The notes: generated from the letters alone by a model not told the origin. 64,000 bases of DNA from Betaproteobacteria bacterium GR16-43 (GCA_001953215.1 CP019169.1:3906001-3970000), one strand, 5' to 3'; shown: positions 1-8,677, counted from the stretch's first letter. Program-made: numbers and translations.

Positions 1-225
1 GCGATCGATCAATTGGTGAAAGAAGAGTCGCAATTCATCATCGCGACCCATTCACCGATCCTCCTGTCGTATCCAAACGCGAAGATCCTGCAGTTCGACA
101 GCGCCGGGATCACCGAAGTCGCATACGAAGACACGGAGCACTACGCCGTAACTCGAGACTTCTTGAATCACTATCAACGAAGGCTGGAGCAGCTGTTCGC
201 CGACGACGACGAAAAGGCCAGCTAG
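1..225 (+). CDS. AAA-family ATPase, C-terminal fragment (5' end outside window)
   Basis: The reading frame is open from the first base, so only the last 74 residues are visible. The stretch FIIATHSPILLSYPNAKIL is the H-motif/D-loop region typical of ABC-like AAA_21 and OLD-like ATPases, where the THSP sequence follows the Walker B strand. Walker A and B lie upstream of the window. Its stop overlaps the stop of the convergent gene on the other strand: both use the same CTAG. The family is clear, but the biological role (defence, DNA repair or other) cannot be told from the tail. Confidence 0.8.
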   Translation, partial: AIDQLVKEESQFIIATHSPILLSYPNAKILQFDSAGITEVAYEDTEHYAVTRDFLNHYQRRLEQLFADDDEKAS

Positions 226-968
226 CCGGGCCGAGCCGCGGATGGAAATGCCCTTTCCGCGACCGCCGGGTGCTTCGCAAGGCGGCTATCACCCAGGGCA
301 AGCTGCCTGATCACCTCCGCCTCGCTCGATCTGTCCGAATGCATTAGCACAAGCCACAGGTCGCGCAGGTCGGCGACGCACCATCCTCGTATCCGGTCGG
401 CAAACTCGTCGCCGCCAAAGTCGGGATTTTCATCGCAGACTTTCATGGATTGCTCGAACTTCTCGATGGCCTCCTCGTAATCGGCCTTGTAGTCGGTGAC
501 GTAAGCGGCAGCCACATCCCACAGTCCTGCGTCCACAATCTGGTGCCAGATGAAACTCACTGCTGAAGCTGCGAGTAGCCGGTCACGATTGTGAAGGTCA
601 GCGAACGTTTCGACCGGCAAACGTGACTCCTCATCCAGGGCCCGACATATCGCCATGAAGTCGTGAAATCGCTCGGGATCTCGGGCGGACACGAACAGTT
701 GCAAAGCCTCGTCACGCCGGTCCACGAGGCGCTTGTGAGCCGGTGGATACTTCGAGCCCAACCGCGACCACTCGCTCAGGCAATAGGAAAGGCGCACGCC
801 GTAGTTGGAGTGTGGATCGTCGACGAGGGCGTGATCGAAGAACCACTCGTAGCGCTCCAGCGCCTCGCCGTATTGCCCCGCCCGGAAGGCGGTTCGTGCA
901 GCGTCTAGCGCGTCCTTCGGCCCTTTGTTGGGCTCTGATGGCAGCGTATACGTGGGGAACGTTCTCAC
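222..968 (-). CDS. Hypothetical protein, TPR-like helical, 248 aa
   Basis: I do not recognise the family. The N-terminal region (DAARTAFRAGQYGEALERYEWFFDHAL, about residues 20-48) has the spacing of a tetratricopeptide helix pair, and the rest looks mostly helical, with no signal peptide and no membrane segment. The start is uncertain: the given one is a GTG with a G-rich stretch almost touching it. Base composition looks lower in GC than the housekeeping genes later in the window. It converges on the AAA ATPase gene with a 4-base overlap of stops. Confidence 0.6.
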   Translation of the reverse strand: MRTFPTYTLPSEPNKGPKDALDAARTAFRAGQYGEALERYEWFFDHALVDDPHSNYGVRLSYCLSEWSRLGSKYPPAHKRLVDRRDEALQLFVSARDPERFHDFMAICRALDEESRLPVETFADLHNRDRLLAASAVSFIWHQIVDAGLWDVAAAYVTDYKADYEEAIEKFEQSMKVCDENPDFGGDEFADRIRGWCVADLRDLWLVLMHSDRSSEAEVIRQLALGDSRLAKHPAVAERAFPSAARPG

Positions 969-1028
969 CCCGTCATTTTATCGACCGTGCGACTCGCCTG
1001 CGGTGCATGCGATAATTTCGCCCGCAGC

Positions 1029-1104
1029 GCCCCGGTAGCTCAGTGGATAGAGCAGCCCCCTCCTAAGGGGCAGGTCGCACGTTCGATTCGTGTTCGGGGC
1101 GCCA
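1029..1104 (+). tRNA. tRNA-Arg (anticodon CCT)
   Basis: A full cloverleaf can be drawn. The acceptor stem GCCCCGG pairs with TCGGGGC (one G-T pair), the D arm is GCTC...GAGC, the anticodon stem is GCCCC/GGGGC around loop CTCCTAA (anticodon CCT), and the T arm is GCACG-TTCGATT-CGTGT. Discriminator G is followed by an encoded CCA. Minor arginine tRNAs are frequent integration sites, and a lower-GC putative defence gene starts 38 bp downstream, but I could find no second copy of the 3' end that would mark an attachment site. Confidence 0.95.
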
Positions 1105-1142
1105 ACTTTTCAGCGGACTTGTGCGATTCCTCCTACCGACCG

Positions 1143-2420
1143 ATGGCGGACATGACGAATCCCTTCGACCCGAACGACGAGTATCTGAAGGCGCTAAAGG
1201 CAGCAGGCCTCTCAGATTTGCCGCTGCAGCACCTTTCAGCGACCTACCTCAGCGAACTCAAGCTGGCGTCGGCTTCGACGCTTGCGGAGGAGTTGTACCG
1301 ACAAAGTAGATCTCTTCCAACTACCCTCACGTCGATTGCCGCATCGACCGACATTCAGTCTGCCGAGAGAATTAGCAACACGCTTTCTCACGTCATCAAT
1401 CCCGCGCTACAGCTATTCGGCCAGAAAGACTTGGCGGGCAGCCACCTTGTTTCGGCGCTAGAGTCGCTTACGACACTTAGCGACCCGCTAGGGTCACTAT
1501 CGCAATCTGAAAAGTTGGAACGGTTTTCCGGCGCGCTTACGAGCTTCGGCTCGGCGACGGATATTGCCCAACACTACCTATCCTCAAATCTCGTCAACCT
1601 TGGGGGCGAGAGTTCTGCCTCGGGATTGATTGCCAGCTATCTGGCCGCCGCCTCAGCGGTCGAGGGATTTGAGTCATCTCTCGCCCAGGCGGCCCAAAGT
1701 CTCACTTTGCCGGGTGTGTACACAACAAGCCACCTTCTACCGGGAGTAACGCTCGACACTGCAACTCAGCTACATTCCAGTGTCAGTGGTCTCGCGGCCA
1801 TCGCCAGGTCGTCCGTCTCGACGGCCTTCCTTGACGCAGGATTGCGTGTGCACGTGCCCGCCTTGGAGGTCTATACATCCGCACACCTTGCACGGGCGTT
1901 AACCCTACGGAACGAGGAACCTCTCGCTACCGATGACGACACGGAAGCTGCTCTCGACCACCAACGTGACGAATTTGAGGACAAACTCGCTTCACTGGAC
2001 GCCGACCTTGTGACTCTGTATCGCGGCGCTCTTCAAGCGATGGACGATGGCAGGCCTGACTGGCAGCGGCATGCAATGACTTCGCTTAGAGAGCTTGTTT
2101 CTCACGTTCTCCATAGACTCACGCCCGACGGAGCAATCATTCCTCAAGCTGGCGCGGGCGACTTGTACCAAGGAAGGCCCACGCGGAAGTTTCGATTGAA
2201 GATCATTTTTGGAACAGCAATTGGGCCCGATTTGACTCAGTTCTTTGAAGCCGACATGGCCGCAGCCGTCGAGCTTTTTGATGTGCTCAACAAAGGGACT
2301 CACAAGCTGGGCCAAACCGCATCGCCCGATCAAGCTAGGTATCTGACGGGGAGAGTCGTCGGATTGGTTACATCGATGCTTGACGCGACGAATGCCGCCA
2401 ACCAGGCCAGGAACAACTAG
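1143..2420 (+). CDS. HEPN-like putative nuclease (resembles the pPIWI-associating nuclease family)
   Basis: 425 residues. The first two-thirds is a Ser/Thr/Ala-rich helical region. The last 110 residues resemble the predicted pPIWI-associating nuclease family: a short helix (YRGALQAM), then SLRELVSHVLHRLTPDG, then GRPTRKFRLKIIFG and LNKGTHKL. R316-ELVS-H321 has the R-x4-H spacing of HEPN ribonucleases. The ATG at 1143 is chosen because upstream in-frame codons run through the tRNA; the ribosome site is weak. The gene is AT-richer than its surroundings and sits just after tRNA-Arg, which fits transfer. No Argonaute gene is nearby. The family call is from memory of the pattern, not from a search. 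Confidence 0.6.
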   Translation: MADMTNPFDPNDEYLKALKAAGLSDLPLQHLSATYLSELKLASASTLAEELYRQSRSLPTTLTSIAASTDIQSAERISNTLSHVINPALQLFGQKDLAGSHLVSALESLTTLSDPLGSLSQSEKLERFSGALTSFGSATDIAQHYLSSNLVNLGGESSASGLIASYLAAASAVEGFESSLAQAAQSLTLPGVYTTSHLLPGVTLDTATQLHSSVSGLAAIARSSVSTAFLDAGLRVHVPALEVYTSAHLARALTLRNEEPLATDDDTEAALDHQRDEFEDKLASLDADLVTLYRGALQAMDDGRPDWQRHAMTSLRELVSHVLHRLTPDGAIIPQAGAGDLYQGRPTRKFRLKIIFGTAIGPDLTQFFEADMAAAVELFDVLNKGTHKLGQTASPDQARYLTGRVVGLVTSMLDATNAANQARNN

Positions 2421-2494
2421 CTGCCCATCGAGCCGAACCAGGCGCTACAGCGGACCCCGGGCACCTCATCCGCGCCGAATGCCACCGCTGGAAA

Positions 2495-2506
2495 GAACCT
2501 AGGTTC
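2495..2506. promoter_or_regulatory. 12-bp palindrome upstream of the exonuclease gene
   Basis: GAACCTAGGTTC is a perfect palindrome in the 150-base gap between the HEPN-like gene and the exonuclease gene, 63 bp before the start codon. It could be an operator. There is no other support. Confidence 0.2.
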
Positions 2507-2569
2507 CACAGCGTTGTTGGCGTCGGACGCATGCAGCACGATGTCAGGACGCCGCGCGAACAGAAGACC

Positions 2570-3418
2570 ATGCCTCCGCTTTCCATCCACCTCATCGACG
2601 GCACCTACGAGCTGTATCGCCAGTTCTACGGGCGCCTGCGCTTCGAGAAGAGCCCCTCACCGCTCGGCGCCGTCGCAGGCGTGCTTCACTCGATCCTCGA
2701 AATGATGGAAAAGGGCACGACCCACATCGGAGTCGGCACCGACCACGTCATCGAATCTTTCCGCAACGATCTCTGGCCGGACTACAAGACCGGCGACGGC
2801 ATCGAGCCGGCGTTGCGGAAGCAATTCACCCCGCTCGAAGAGGCTCTGGCTGCGATGGGAGTCGCCGTCTGGCCGATGGTCGAACTGGAGGCGGACGACG
2901 CGCTCGCGTCGGCAGCGCACCTGGCGGCTGCGGATGAGCGCGTCGGGCAAGTCTGCATCTGGACGCCGGACAAGGATCTCGCGCAATGCGTGCAAGGCGA
3001 CCGGGTGGTGCAGGTGCTGCGCAAGGCGAACACCATCCTCGATGCCGCAGGTGTGCGCGCGAAGTACGGCGTCGACCCCGAGCACATACCCGACTTCCTC
3101 GCGCTGGTCGGCGACACGGCGGATGGCTATCCCGGGATCGAAGGCATCGGACGCGTCGGGGCCGCGCGGCTCATCGCGAAGCATGGGGCGCTCGAGGCAT
3201 TTCCGGCCGACGTGCTGGGAGAGAACCGGGAACTCGCGCTTCTGTTCAAGAACCTCGCGACGTTGCGGCGCGATGCGGCTTTGTTCACCGACGTGGACGA
3301 GCTGCGCTGGCGCGGTCCGACCGAGGCGTTTCCCGCTGTCGCGGAGAAGATCGCCGATCCGAAACTGCTCGAGCGATGCCGTGCTCTGGCCGCGTCACAC
3401 GCCGCCAAGGCATCATAG
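2570..3418 (+). CDS. 5'-3' exonuclease / flap-endonuclease family protein
   Basis: 282 residues, PIN-like FEN fold, the stand-alone equivalent of the 5' nuclease domain of DNA polymerase I. Acidic metal-binding positions are visible: D10 in LIDGTYELYR, the ELEADDALAS pair, TPDKD and VGDTADG. A helix-three-turn-helix follows (GYPGIEGIGRVGAARLI) that would bind duplex DNA. The ATG at 2570 is preferred to 2531 because homology-like sequence (MPPLSIHLIDG) starts there. The asparaginase-domain gene follows after 4 bases, so the two are probably cotranscribed. Confidence 0.85.
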   Translation: MPPLSIHLIDGTYELYRQFYGRLRFEKSPSPLGAVAGVLHSILEMMEKGTTHIGVGTDHVIESFRNDLWPDYKTGDGIEPALRKQFTPLEEALAAMGVAVWPMVELEADDALASAAHLAAADERVGQVCIWTPDKDLAQCVQGDRVVQVLRKANTILDAAGVRAKYGVDPEHIPDFLALVGDTADGYPGIEGIGRVGAARLIAKHGALEAFPADVLGENRELALLFKNLATLRRDAALFTDVDELRWRGPTEAFPAVAEKIADPKLLERCRALAASHAAKAS

Positions 3419-3422
3419 AGGC

Positions 3423-3917
3423 ATGGAACGATCCACTCGCATCATCGTCACCGGCGGAACCTTCGACAAGCAGTACGACGCCATCAAGGGCGTGCTCACG
3501 TTCAAGGAAACGCACCTGCCCGCAATCCTCGAGCAAGCGCGCCTCACGGCACCCGTCACGCTCGAGATCAACCAGCTGATCGACAGCCTCGAGATGACCG
3601 ACGCGCACCGCTCCGGCGTCCTCGATGCATGCCGCGCGGCGCCCGAGCCCTCGATCATCGTGATCCACGGTACCGACACGATGGTGGAAACGGCGCGCGT
3701 GCTGGGCCAGGCCGCGCTAGGCAAGACCGTGGTCCTGACCGGCGCGATGATCCCCTACTCCGTCCAGGGATCGGACGCGCTCTTCAACCTGGGCTTCGCG
3801 CTCGCCCTGGCGCGGACGCAGCCCGACGGTGTGTACGTGGCCATGAACGGCCGCGTGTTCACGTGGGACAACGTGCGCAAGGACAAGGTCGAGGGTCTCT
3901 TCGAGATGGTTACTTAG
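3423..3917 (+). CDS. Asparaginase-domain protein (short, single N-terminal domain)
   Basis: 164 residues corresponding to the N-terminal domain of type I/II asparaginases. The first catalytic Thr lies in VTGGTFDKQYD (T13), and the second loop is IHGTDTM (T84, D85). The C-terminal domain found in full-length asparaginases (about 330 aa) is absent. Such short forms are common in proteobacteria and their substrate is not settled. Start ATG at 3423, 4 bases after the exonuclease stop, so coupled expression is likely. Confidence 0.85.
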   Translation: MERSTRIIVTGGTFDKQYDAIKGVLTFKETHLPAILEQARLTAPVTLEINQLIDSLEMTDAHRSGVLDACRAAPEPSIIVIHGTDTMVETARVLGQAALGKTVVLTGAMIPYSVQGSDALFNLGFALALARTQPDGVYVAMNGRVFTWDNVRKDKVEGLFEMVT

Positions 3918-3928
3918 GCGGTCAGGCC

Positions 3929-3992
3929 CTAAACGCCCGTTTAGGCCAAATTCACTTTGAATCGGTTGTAAGGTACCTCAAGCGCCGAAGCG
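3929..3992 (+). promoter_or_regulatory. Shared 64-bp promoter/operator element, copy 1
   Basis: The element begins with a perfect palindrome CTAAACG-CC-CGTTTAG (3929-3944), then GCCAA, a 12-bp variable spacer, TCGGTTGTAAGGTACCTC (3962-3979), two variable bases and GCGCCGAAGCG. A second copy with identical spacing lies at 12828-12891, 55 of 64 bases identical. It precedes the ferritin-like operon (start 4066). GGTTGT and CGAAG would be 16 bp apart, a spacing suited to an ECF-type -35/-10 pair, but I do not recognise the sigma factor or the regulator. Confidence 0.7.
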
Positions 3993-4065
3993 CATTTTCG
4001 CGCGAAGCGGACGGATTTTTCGAGATGAACAGCCGTACGCGAGCGGACCCAAACCGGGGGTCGCA

Positions 4066-5295
4066 GTGGACCAACCGTATTCCATCGAGACAAGAAGCGA
4101 CCTTATCCTCGCTCTACAGGAAGCGGCCCACATCGAACACGGCCTGCTCCTGCAGTATCTCTTTGCGGCGTTTTCGCTGAAACAATCCGAGGCCGAGGGA
4201 ATCGCCTGGGACGAAGTCGAGCAGGTGAACGAATGGAAGCGCGACATCCTGCGAATCGCCCGCGACGAGATGGGCCACCTGGCGACAGTGATGAACATGC
4301 TGGTAGCCGTTGGCAGCGTCCCGTCGTTTGACCGCCCGCCCTTTCCGAGACCATCGCTCCCCTGGTTCCCCGTGCCTTTCGAGCTCACGCGTTTCTCCGA
4401 GCAGACGCTCGCTCGCTTCATCCGCTTTGAAAGCCCGGCCCCCATGGTCGTGACAGTCGCGCTCGAGCGAGTCGCTCCCCGGCAACCCCGCTACACGTAT
4501 GTGGGAGATTTCTATCGCTCGATCAGACGGGGGTTCAACACCGTCTCTCAGAACAATCCGAACCTCTTCCTCGGTGCAGCCGGCTCACAAGATCAGGACG
4601 CCTGGAAGTTACGCTTCGCGCCGCGGACCATCGGAAGCGTTCGCGACGCCGAGGCCGCTATCGACGCCCTTGTGGAGCAGGGGGAAGGCACGCCCGATGG
4701 GAGCGATCCGCTCGCGCACTATGCTACGTTCATACGAATTCAAAACGAATTCGCGGAGATGGCGCGCAAGCAGCCAGGGTTTGATCCCGCGCGCAATGTC
4801 GTTTCCAATCCGGTGTTGCGGCCGTCCGGCATACCCTCCGCGGGTACCACCCCTATTGACGAGTCGATGCCGTGCTTCGAAGTAGGTGCGATCCAGAATT
4901 CGCTCTACATCCTTCTTCTGCAGGTGATGCAGATCTACTACGACCCGCATCCCAAGGAAGTGGCACTACGAACGAACCTGCAGGGTCTCTCGACACAGCT
5001 CATGATGGCGGCGATCCGTCCGCTGGGCGAATTGCTCACGACACTCCCGACGAATCGAGCACCCGACAGTCCGCGCAGCGGGGCGAGCTTTGAACTATGG
5101 GGGAACTTCTCGCTCCCTTCAACATCGCCGACGCGATGGATCATGCTCAATGAGAGATTGGATATTGCCCTCGCCGCAGTGGCCGAGCTCACGCGCTCGA
5201 CTCCGGAACTGAGCGGCCCCTTGGCCCAGCTGCTGCCGCCGCTCAATGCGATTCAAACCAAGTTGGCCTCGATGAGGGATCAGATGAATGCTTGA
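4066..5295 (+). CDS. Ferritin-like domain protein (VioB-type ferritin-like family)
   Basis: 409 residues. The N-terminal half carries a four-helix carboxylate-bridged iron signature: E24 and H25 in EAAHIEHGLLLQYLFAAF, then E68 and H71 in ARDEMGHLATVMNML. This matches the ferritin-like family (PF12902) seen in the VioB region and in many soil bacteria. GTG start at 4066 with a GGGGG stretch 5 bases upstream. It is the first gene after the shared regulatory element and overlaps the next gene by 8 bases. Likely a cytosolic di-iron protein; the reaction is unknown. Confidence 0.75.
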   Translation: MDQPYSIETRSDLILALQEAAHIEHGLLLQYLFAAFSLKQSEAEGIAWDEVEQVNEWKRDILRIARDEMGHLATVMNMLVAVGSVPSFDRPPFPRPSLPWFPVPFELTRFSEQTLARFIRFESPAPMVVTVALERVAPRQPRYTYVGDFYRSIRRGFNTVSQNNPNLFLGAAGSQDQDAWKLRFAPRTIGSVRDAEAAIDALVEQGEGTPDGSDPLAHYATFIRIQNEFAEMARKQPGFDPARNVVSNPVLRPSGIPSAGTTPIDESMPCFEVGAIQNSLYILLLQVMQIYYDPHPKEVALRTNLQGLSTQLMMAAIRPLGELLTTLPTNRAPDSPRSGASFELWGNFSLPSTSPTRWIMLNERLDIALAAVAELTRSTPELSGPLAQLLPPLNAIQTKLASMRDQMNA

Positions 5296-6082
5296 GATGT
5301 CGTTCGAAGGCTGGTTCCAGTGTCGACTTGCGACGGATCCAGATCCGTCCAGTGAGAAGCGTGGCATATCGGGATGGACATTTGCGCTTCCCGGCGAGCC
5401 AGATTTGGACCGGATCATCCGGTTGCAACCCGCCGGAACGACCCTGCGCCTGGGCTCACCCGAGGTCGGCGTGAAGGTAGTCAGCGTTGCTGTCGATGGA
5501 GTCAATGCGGCTGGCCATGCGCTCATCGGGAGTGGTGTCGAGTTTCTAGACTCTGCGATCTTCCTGGGAGAAAACGGGGCCGTCGCAAAGGCCGGCGACG
5601 AACCGGTCTTTCCTTTTCATCTCCGGGTTTCAAAGGCGGGACTTTCCCTCGAGCGCTCGATGATGGATCCGGCGACTGGAAAGCCCTTGATCAATTTGAG
5701 CTCCGGGCAGAAGGCTCGAATGGATCTTGTACCGCGGGCGGGCGTGAACGACGTCGTGCAATACCGAGAGGCGCGTCGCGCGCAGCTCGCTCAGGCCGAG
5801 GCAGCCGAAACGGATCCCAAGAGGAAGTTTGGGCTCTCAAAGCGGCTCAAGAGCTTTGCGCCCGTCTCCGAGAAGAACGTGCTCATGTGGGGCCCGGTTC
5901 CAGCGTTCATTTTCGTCCAGTACGACTATCAGATGACAACTCCGGCGGGCGTTGTGATCGACCCCACCGGAGCTCTCGGAGCGATCGACACTCAGGCGCC
6001 CTGGAATGCCCAGTTCTTCCTCGGGTGCTGGGACGCCGATGCACTTTGCGGCTTCGCCTCGGGACGCCTAACGACCGCCTGA
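5288..6082 (+). CDS. Hypothetical protein, probable partner of the ferritin-like protein
   Basis: 264 residues, no signal peptide and no membrane segment. The N-terminus (FEGWFQCRLATDPDP, then GEPDLDRIIRLQPAG) looks like a conserved family that I have the impression accompanies PF12902 ferritin-like proteins, but I cannot name it. The coding sequence starts inside the previous gene (8-base overlap; ATG at 5297 is an alternative), which argues for translational coupling and a shared complex or pathway. Confidence 0.65.
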   Translation: MLEMSFEGWFQCRLATDPDPSSEKRGISGWTFALPGEPDLDRIIRLQPAGTTLRLGSPEVGVKVVSVAVDGVNAAGHALIGSGVEFLDSAIFLGENGAVAKAGDEPVFPFHLRVSKAGLSLERSMMDPATGKPLINLSSGQKARMDLVPRAGVNDVVQYREARRAQLAQAEAAETDPKRKFGLSKRLKSFAPVSEKNVLMWGPVPAFIFVQYDYQMTTPAGVVIDPTGALGAIDTQAPWNAQFFLGCWDADALCGFASGRLTTA

Positions 6083-6133
6083 AGAGGGCAAACCGAGCGC
6101 GAACCGCAAGGCAGCGAGCGGTTGAGGTGAGCT

Positions 6134-6158
6134 TTCCGGTCCCACCTATGCGGGTGGG
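6134..6158 (+). repeat. Hairpin repeat, copy 1 (TTCCG + CCCACC/GGTGGG)
   Basis: TTCCGGT is followed by a stem CCCACC/GGTGGG, 52 bases after the stop of the preceding gene. A near-identical copy (21 of 25 bases, same orientation) lies at 12785-12809. There is no T-tract, so it is not a standard terminator. It sits just upstream of the ribosome site of the next gene and could act in the mRNA. Confidence 0.5.
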
Positions 6159-6173
6159 GATTTTGGAGGTCCG

Positions 6174-6917
6174 TTGGGGTTCTCCTACGGAATGCCACAC
6201 GATCCTCCAACCGAAAACCTGCAAGACCCGAAGGCGGCGGCACTTCCCCCCACACCACCCCCTGCCCCACCACCTTCAGTGCCGTTCTGGCGAACGGGCA
6301 TGGGCCAAGCAATCGCCGCTGCTCTGGTCTTGGTCATTTCGCCCTTCTTGCTGGTGAGCGAGACCTTCATCAAGGGCTTCATTACCTCCTGGACCTCAGG
6401 ATGCCTGATGGTGCTCGAGAAGGAACAAGTGCGCCCCGACCGATTCCTGATCCGAGGGTACCTGTCGGGCAAGCCGCCCAAGGAGCTTCCGCTCACCTTC
6501 TCGGCGAGCGAGGGCAAGACCATCAATCGCATTCACATGATCAATGAAGTGCTCACGGGCAACGACAGTGGTTCGCTTGGCCTTCATCCGCAAACCAGTT
6601 TCGCGTGTCCCGGGGCATTTTGCGAGGGCCAGTTGGGAGCGGCTCCCAAGCAATCAATCGTGTTGACCGACTTGCACGAGGACTTTTCCTACGCATTCCA
6701 CGTCGACCTGAGTGAAGCGGCGGCACCGCCGAATCTGAAGGTCTTTGCGCTGTTCAATTCCGCCGCCGTCGATGCGGTCTGCCGCGTCGAAGAGGCGAGT
6801 CCCTTCAACTACTTCATGCGCCTCTCGAAGTTCGCCCGGTTTCTGTGGCTGTTGGCAGGCTTCATTTTGGCCACATACATCATCGCCGCGTTACGTCCAA
6901 AGGGAGATGGAAAATGA
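6174..6917 (+). CDS. Hypothetical membrane protein with two transmembrane segments
   Basis: About 247 residues. A Pro/Ala-rich N-terminus (residues 20-37) leads into a transmembrane segment (IAAALVLVISPFLLVSETF). A soluble region of about 150 residues follows with several cysteines (FACPGAFCEGQ), then a second membrane segment near the C-terminus (FLWLLAGFILATYIIAAL). The middle is probably periplasmic. A TTG at 6174 follows GGAGG by 4 bases; the ATG at 6192 is the alternative start but lacks a good ribosome site. Family unknown. The next gene starts within its last codons. Confidence 0.6.
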   Translation: MGFSYGMPHDPPTENLQDPKAAALPPTPPPAPPPSVPFWRTGMGQAIAAALVLVISPFLLVSETFIKGFITSWTSGCLMVLEKEQVRPDRFLIRGYLSGKPPKELPLTFSASEGKTINRIHMINEVLTGNDSGSLGLHPQTSFACPGAFCEGQLGAAPKQSIVLTDLHEDFSYAFHVDLSEAAAPPNLKVFALFNSAAVDAVCRVEEASPFNYFMRLSKFARFLWLLAGFILATYIIAALRPKGDGK

Positions 6918-7807
6918 AAGCGCTTGCCGCGATTGCGCTACTTGCGCTGGCCGTACCCGCGCACGCCGACAAGGCGACCCTACCCATCCGCGTGGTCTCC
7001 AAGAGCGGAACGGACACGCGGGCCTTTCAGGGCGTCGGGCCGTTCGAGATCAAGCGAAACTCCGCAAAGTTCGCAGACGCGACCTGTCCGGACGAGTCCG
7101 ACAGCGACGGCAAGCTCGTGTGCGTGGTCACATGCAGCAAGACCGACGATGGCGCCAAGACACTCATGCTCGTGCCACCCAGCAAAGGGGGTCGGACCAA
7201 AGGTTACGTTGCTCCCACCGCTCAGGAGTTGAAGCTTACGAAATGCACTCTGTCTCCAGCCACCGAGCGCACATTCGAGTACTTGGACGCCGGCAGCGCT
7301 GTCCGGCTGATCGTCGTCAAGTACCCTGATCTGGGGGCCGCCGTGAAGCCCGGACCGGGCGACTGGCAAGCCTTTACGATTGCGACCGATCCCAAGTCCA
7401 TCGAGGCCTACGAACGAGTCGGCAGCACTCCGGAAGGACGCGCCGACTTGTTTCGACTCCAGGCCGCAAACATTGCGGCGTTTGAGAAACGGTCAGGTTC
7501 ACTCGCCTCGGAAGCCAATGTCGAGGGATTCTCCAACGTGGTCGGTAGCATCTACCTCAAGGAACTGGCCAAGTCGCAAGTCGGAGATAGTGTGGCCGCG
7601 AGTGTGAAAGTCTCCAAGGACAAAGATGCCTACTTCAAGAACTTGAGCCAGATCGAAAGGGCACTTGATAGCAAAGTAGGCCGCTCGACGCGCCAAAACA
7701 TTCTGTTGAATGACGTTCAGTCATGGAAATCGCTGCCTCCGTCGAAAGCTTCCGAGGCCACGCTAAAGTCCATGGACCTGTTTGAGAGCGGAGGAAAAAG
7801 GCAGTGA
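6914..7807 (+). CDS. Hypothetical secreted protein
   Basis: 297 residues with a clear signal peptide (MKALAAIALLALAVPAHA, cleavage before DKAT). The mature part has four cysteines in its first half (near residues 56, 69, 74 and 114), suggesting disulfides in the periplasm. I do not recognise the fold. ATG at 6914 follows AGGGAGATGG and overlaps the stop of the membrane-protein gene by 4 bases, so they form one operon. It ends tail-to-tail with the SagB-like gene 71 bp away, a gap with only a weak CCGGG/CCCGG hairpin. Confidence 0.65.
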   Translation: MKALAAIALLALAVPAHADKATLPIRVVSKSGTDTRAFQGVGPFEIKRNSAKFADATCPDESDSDGKLVCVVTCSKTDDGAKTLMLVPPSKGGRTKGYVAPTAQELKLTKCTLSPATERTFEYLDAGSAVRLIVVKYPDLGAAVKPGPGDWQAFTIATDPKSIEAYERVGSTPEGRADLFRLQAANIAAFEKRSGSLASEANVEGFSNVVGSIYLKELAKSQVGDSVAASVKVSKDKDAYFKNLSQIERALDSKVGRSTRQNILLNDVQSWKSLPPSKASEATLKSMDLFESGGKRQ

Positions 7808-7878
7808 ACGCGCGTGCCGGGACAGGCTCTCGCCCCGGTCGATCGGTCTTGTCTGGACCTCGAGCCCATGCATCGCCG

Positions 7879-8676
7879 TCACTTGTGAAGTGTGCTCGGA
7901 CGTCGCTTCGCCTTACGTGCATGCGGCCGGTCGTGTTGGCCAATGCAGGCTAGATAGAGCGCGTCCTCGTCTGAAGAAAGCTTCAGCAGGCGATTTACCT
8001 CGGCGTCGAAAAATCCCCCGATGGTGACTGCTCCCAGCCCCATGGCGCCTGCGCTCAAGTACAGGTTTTGTCCGATATGCCCTGCGTCCAGCAGGGTGTA
8101 TCGGTAACCCCTCGATCCGTACTTCCACATGGTGCGCTGGAAGACCGCGCACATCACGACCACGGCGTTGGCGGTGCGGATCATGTCCTGGCCGATGGTC
8201 AACTCGGCGAGTTCTGCGTGGCGATTCCCTCTCACGACCTCTTCCAAACGGTGATAGCGCGCGTCGTAGTGATACACCCCATCCGGCACGCCTTGAACCT
8301 GCTGCGTGGCGACATAGAGCTCTATTGGATACAGGCCTCCCGCGGAGGGCGCGCATCGATCGAAGGCCACCTCGCCCTCGACTGTCTTCAAACCGCGAAT
8401 ACCGTGACTCAAGTACAGCAGTTGCGACAGGCGCGCCAACGGCAGCGAGCGCAGCTTGAAGTCTCGGGTCGAGGTCCTGCTTCGCAGGGCTTCCCCCAGC
8501 GTTTGCTGGATGTTGAAGTTGCCCTTTGGCAAGGCGACTCTCGTGACTGACGGCAGGGACTTGAATCGGCGCGGGCGGGTGTCATAGTCCACCGCGAGAT
8601 CGACCGCCTTTGCACGCGCGTTCGAGGAGTTCAGGTGAAAAAACCTCGCCGGGCAATGAGCCGCGTCGTACGCCAT
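7879..8676 (-). CDS. SagB-type FMN-dependent dehydrogenase (azoline oxidase) of a TOMM RiPP locus
   Basis: 265 residues, nitroreductase fold. Family features are SRTSTRDFKLRSLPLARLSQLLYLSHG near the N-terminus, SAGGLYPIELYVATQ, and TLLDAGHIGQNLYLSAGAMGLGAVTIGGFFD near the C-terminus. These are the standard SagB/McbC positions for FMN binding. In TOMM pathways this enzyme oxidises thiazolines/oxazolines to thiazoles/oxazoles. The ATG at 8676 is separated from the cyclodehydratase stop by one base, which signals translational coupling; a longer upstream frame would run inside that gene. Confidence 0.88.
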   Translation of the reverse strand: MAYDAAHCPARFFHLNSSNARAKAVDLAVDYDTRPRRFKSLPSVTRVALPKGNFNIQQTLGEALRSRTSTRDFKLRSLPLARLSQLLYLSHGIRGLKTVEGEVAFDRCAPSAGGLYPIELYVATQQVQGVPDGVYHYDARYHRLEEVVRGNRHAELAELTIGQDMIRTANAVVVMCAVFQRTMWKYGSRGYRYTLLDAGHIGQNLYLSAGAMGLGAVTIGGFFDAEVNRLLKLSSDEDALYLACIGQHDRPHARKAKRRPSTLHK

Positions 8677-8677
8677 G

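Noticed and set aside
1029-1104. tRNA-Arg as the attachment site of an island.
   Set aside because: No direct repeat of the tRNA 3' end and no integrase gene seen in the window.
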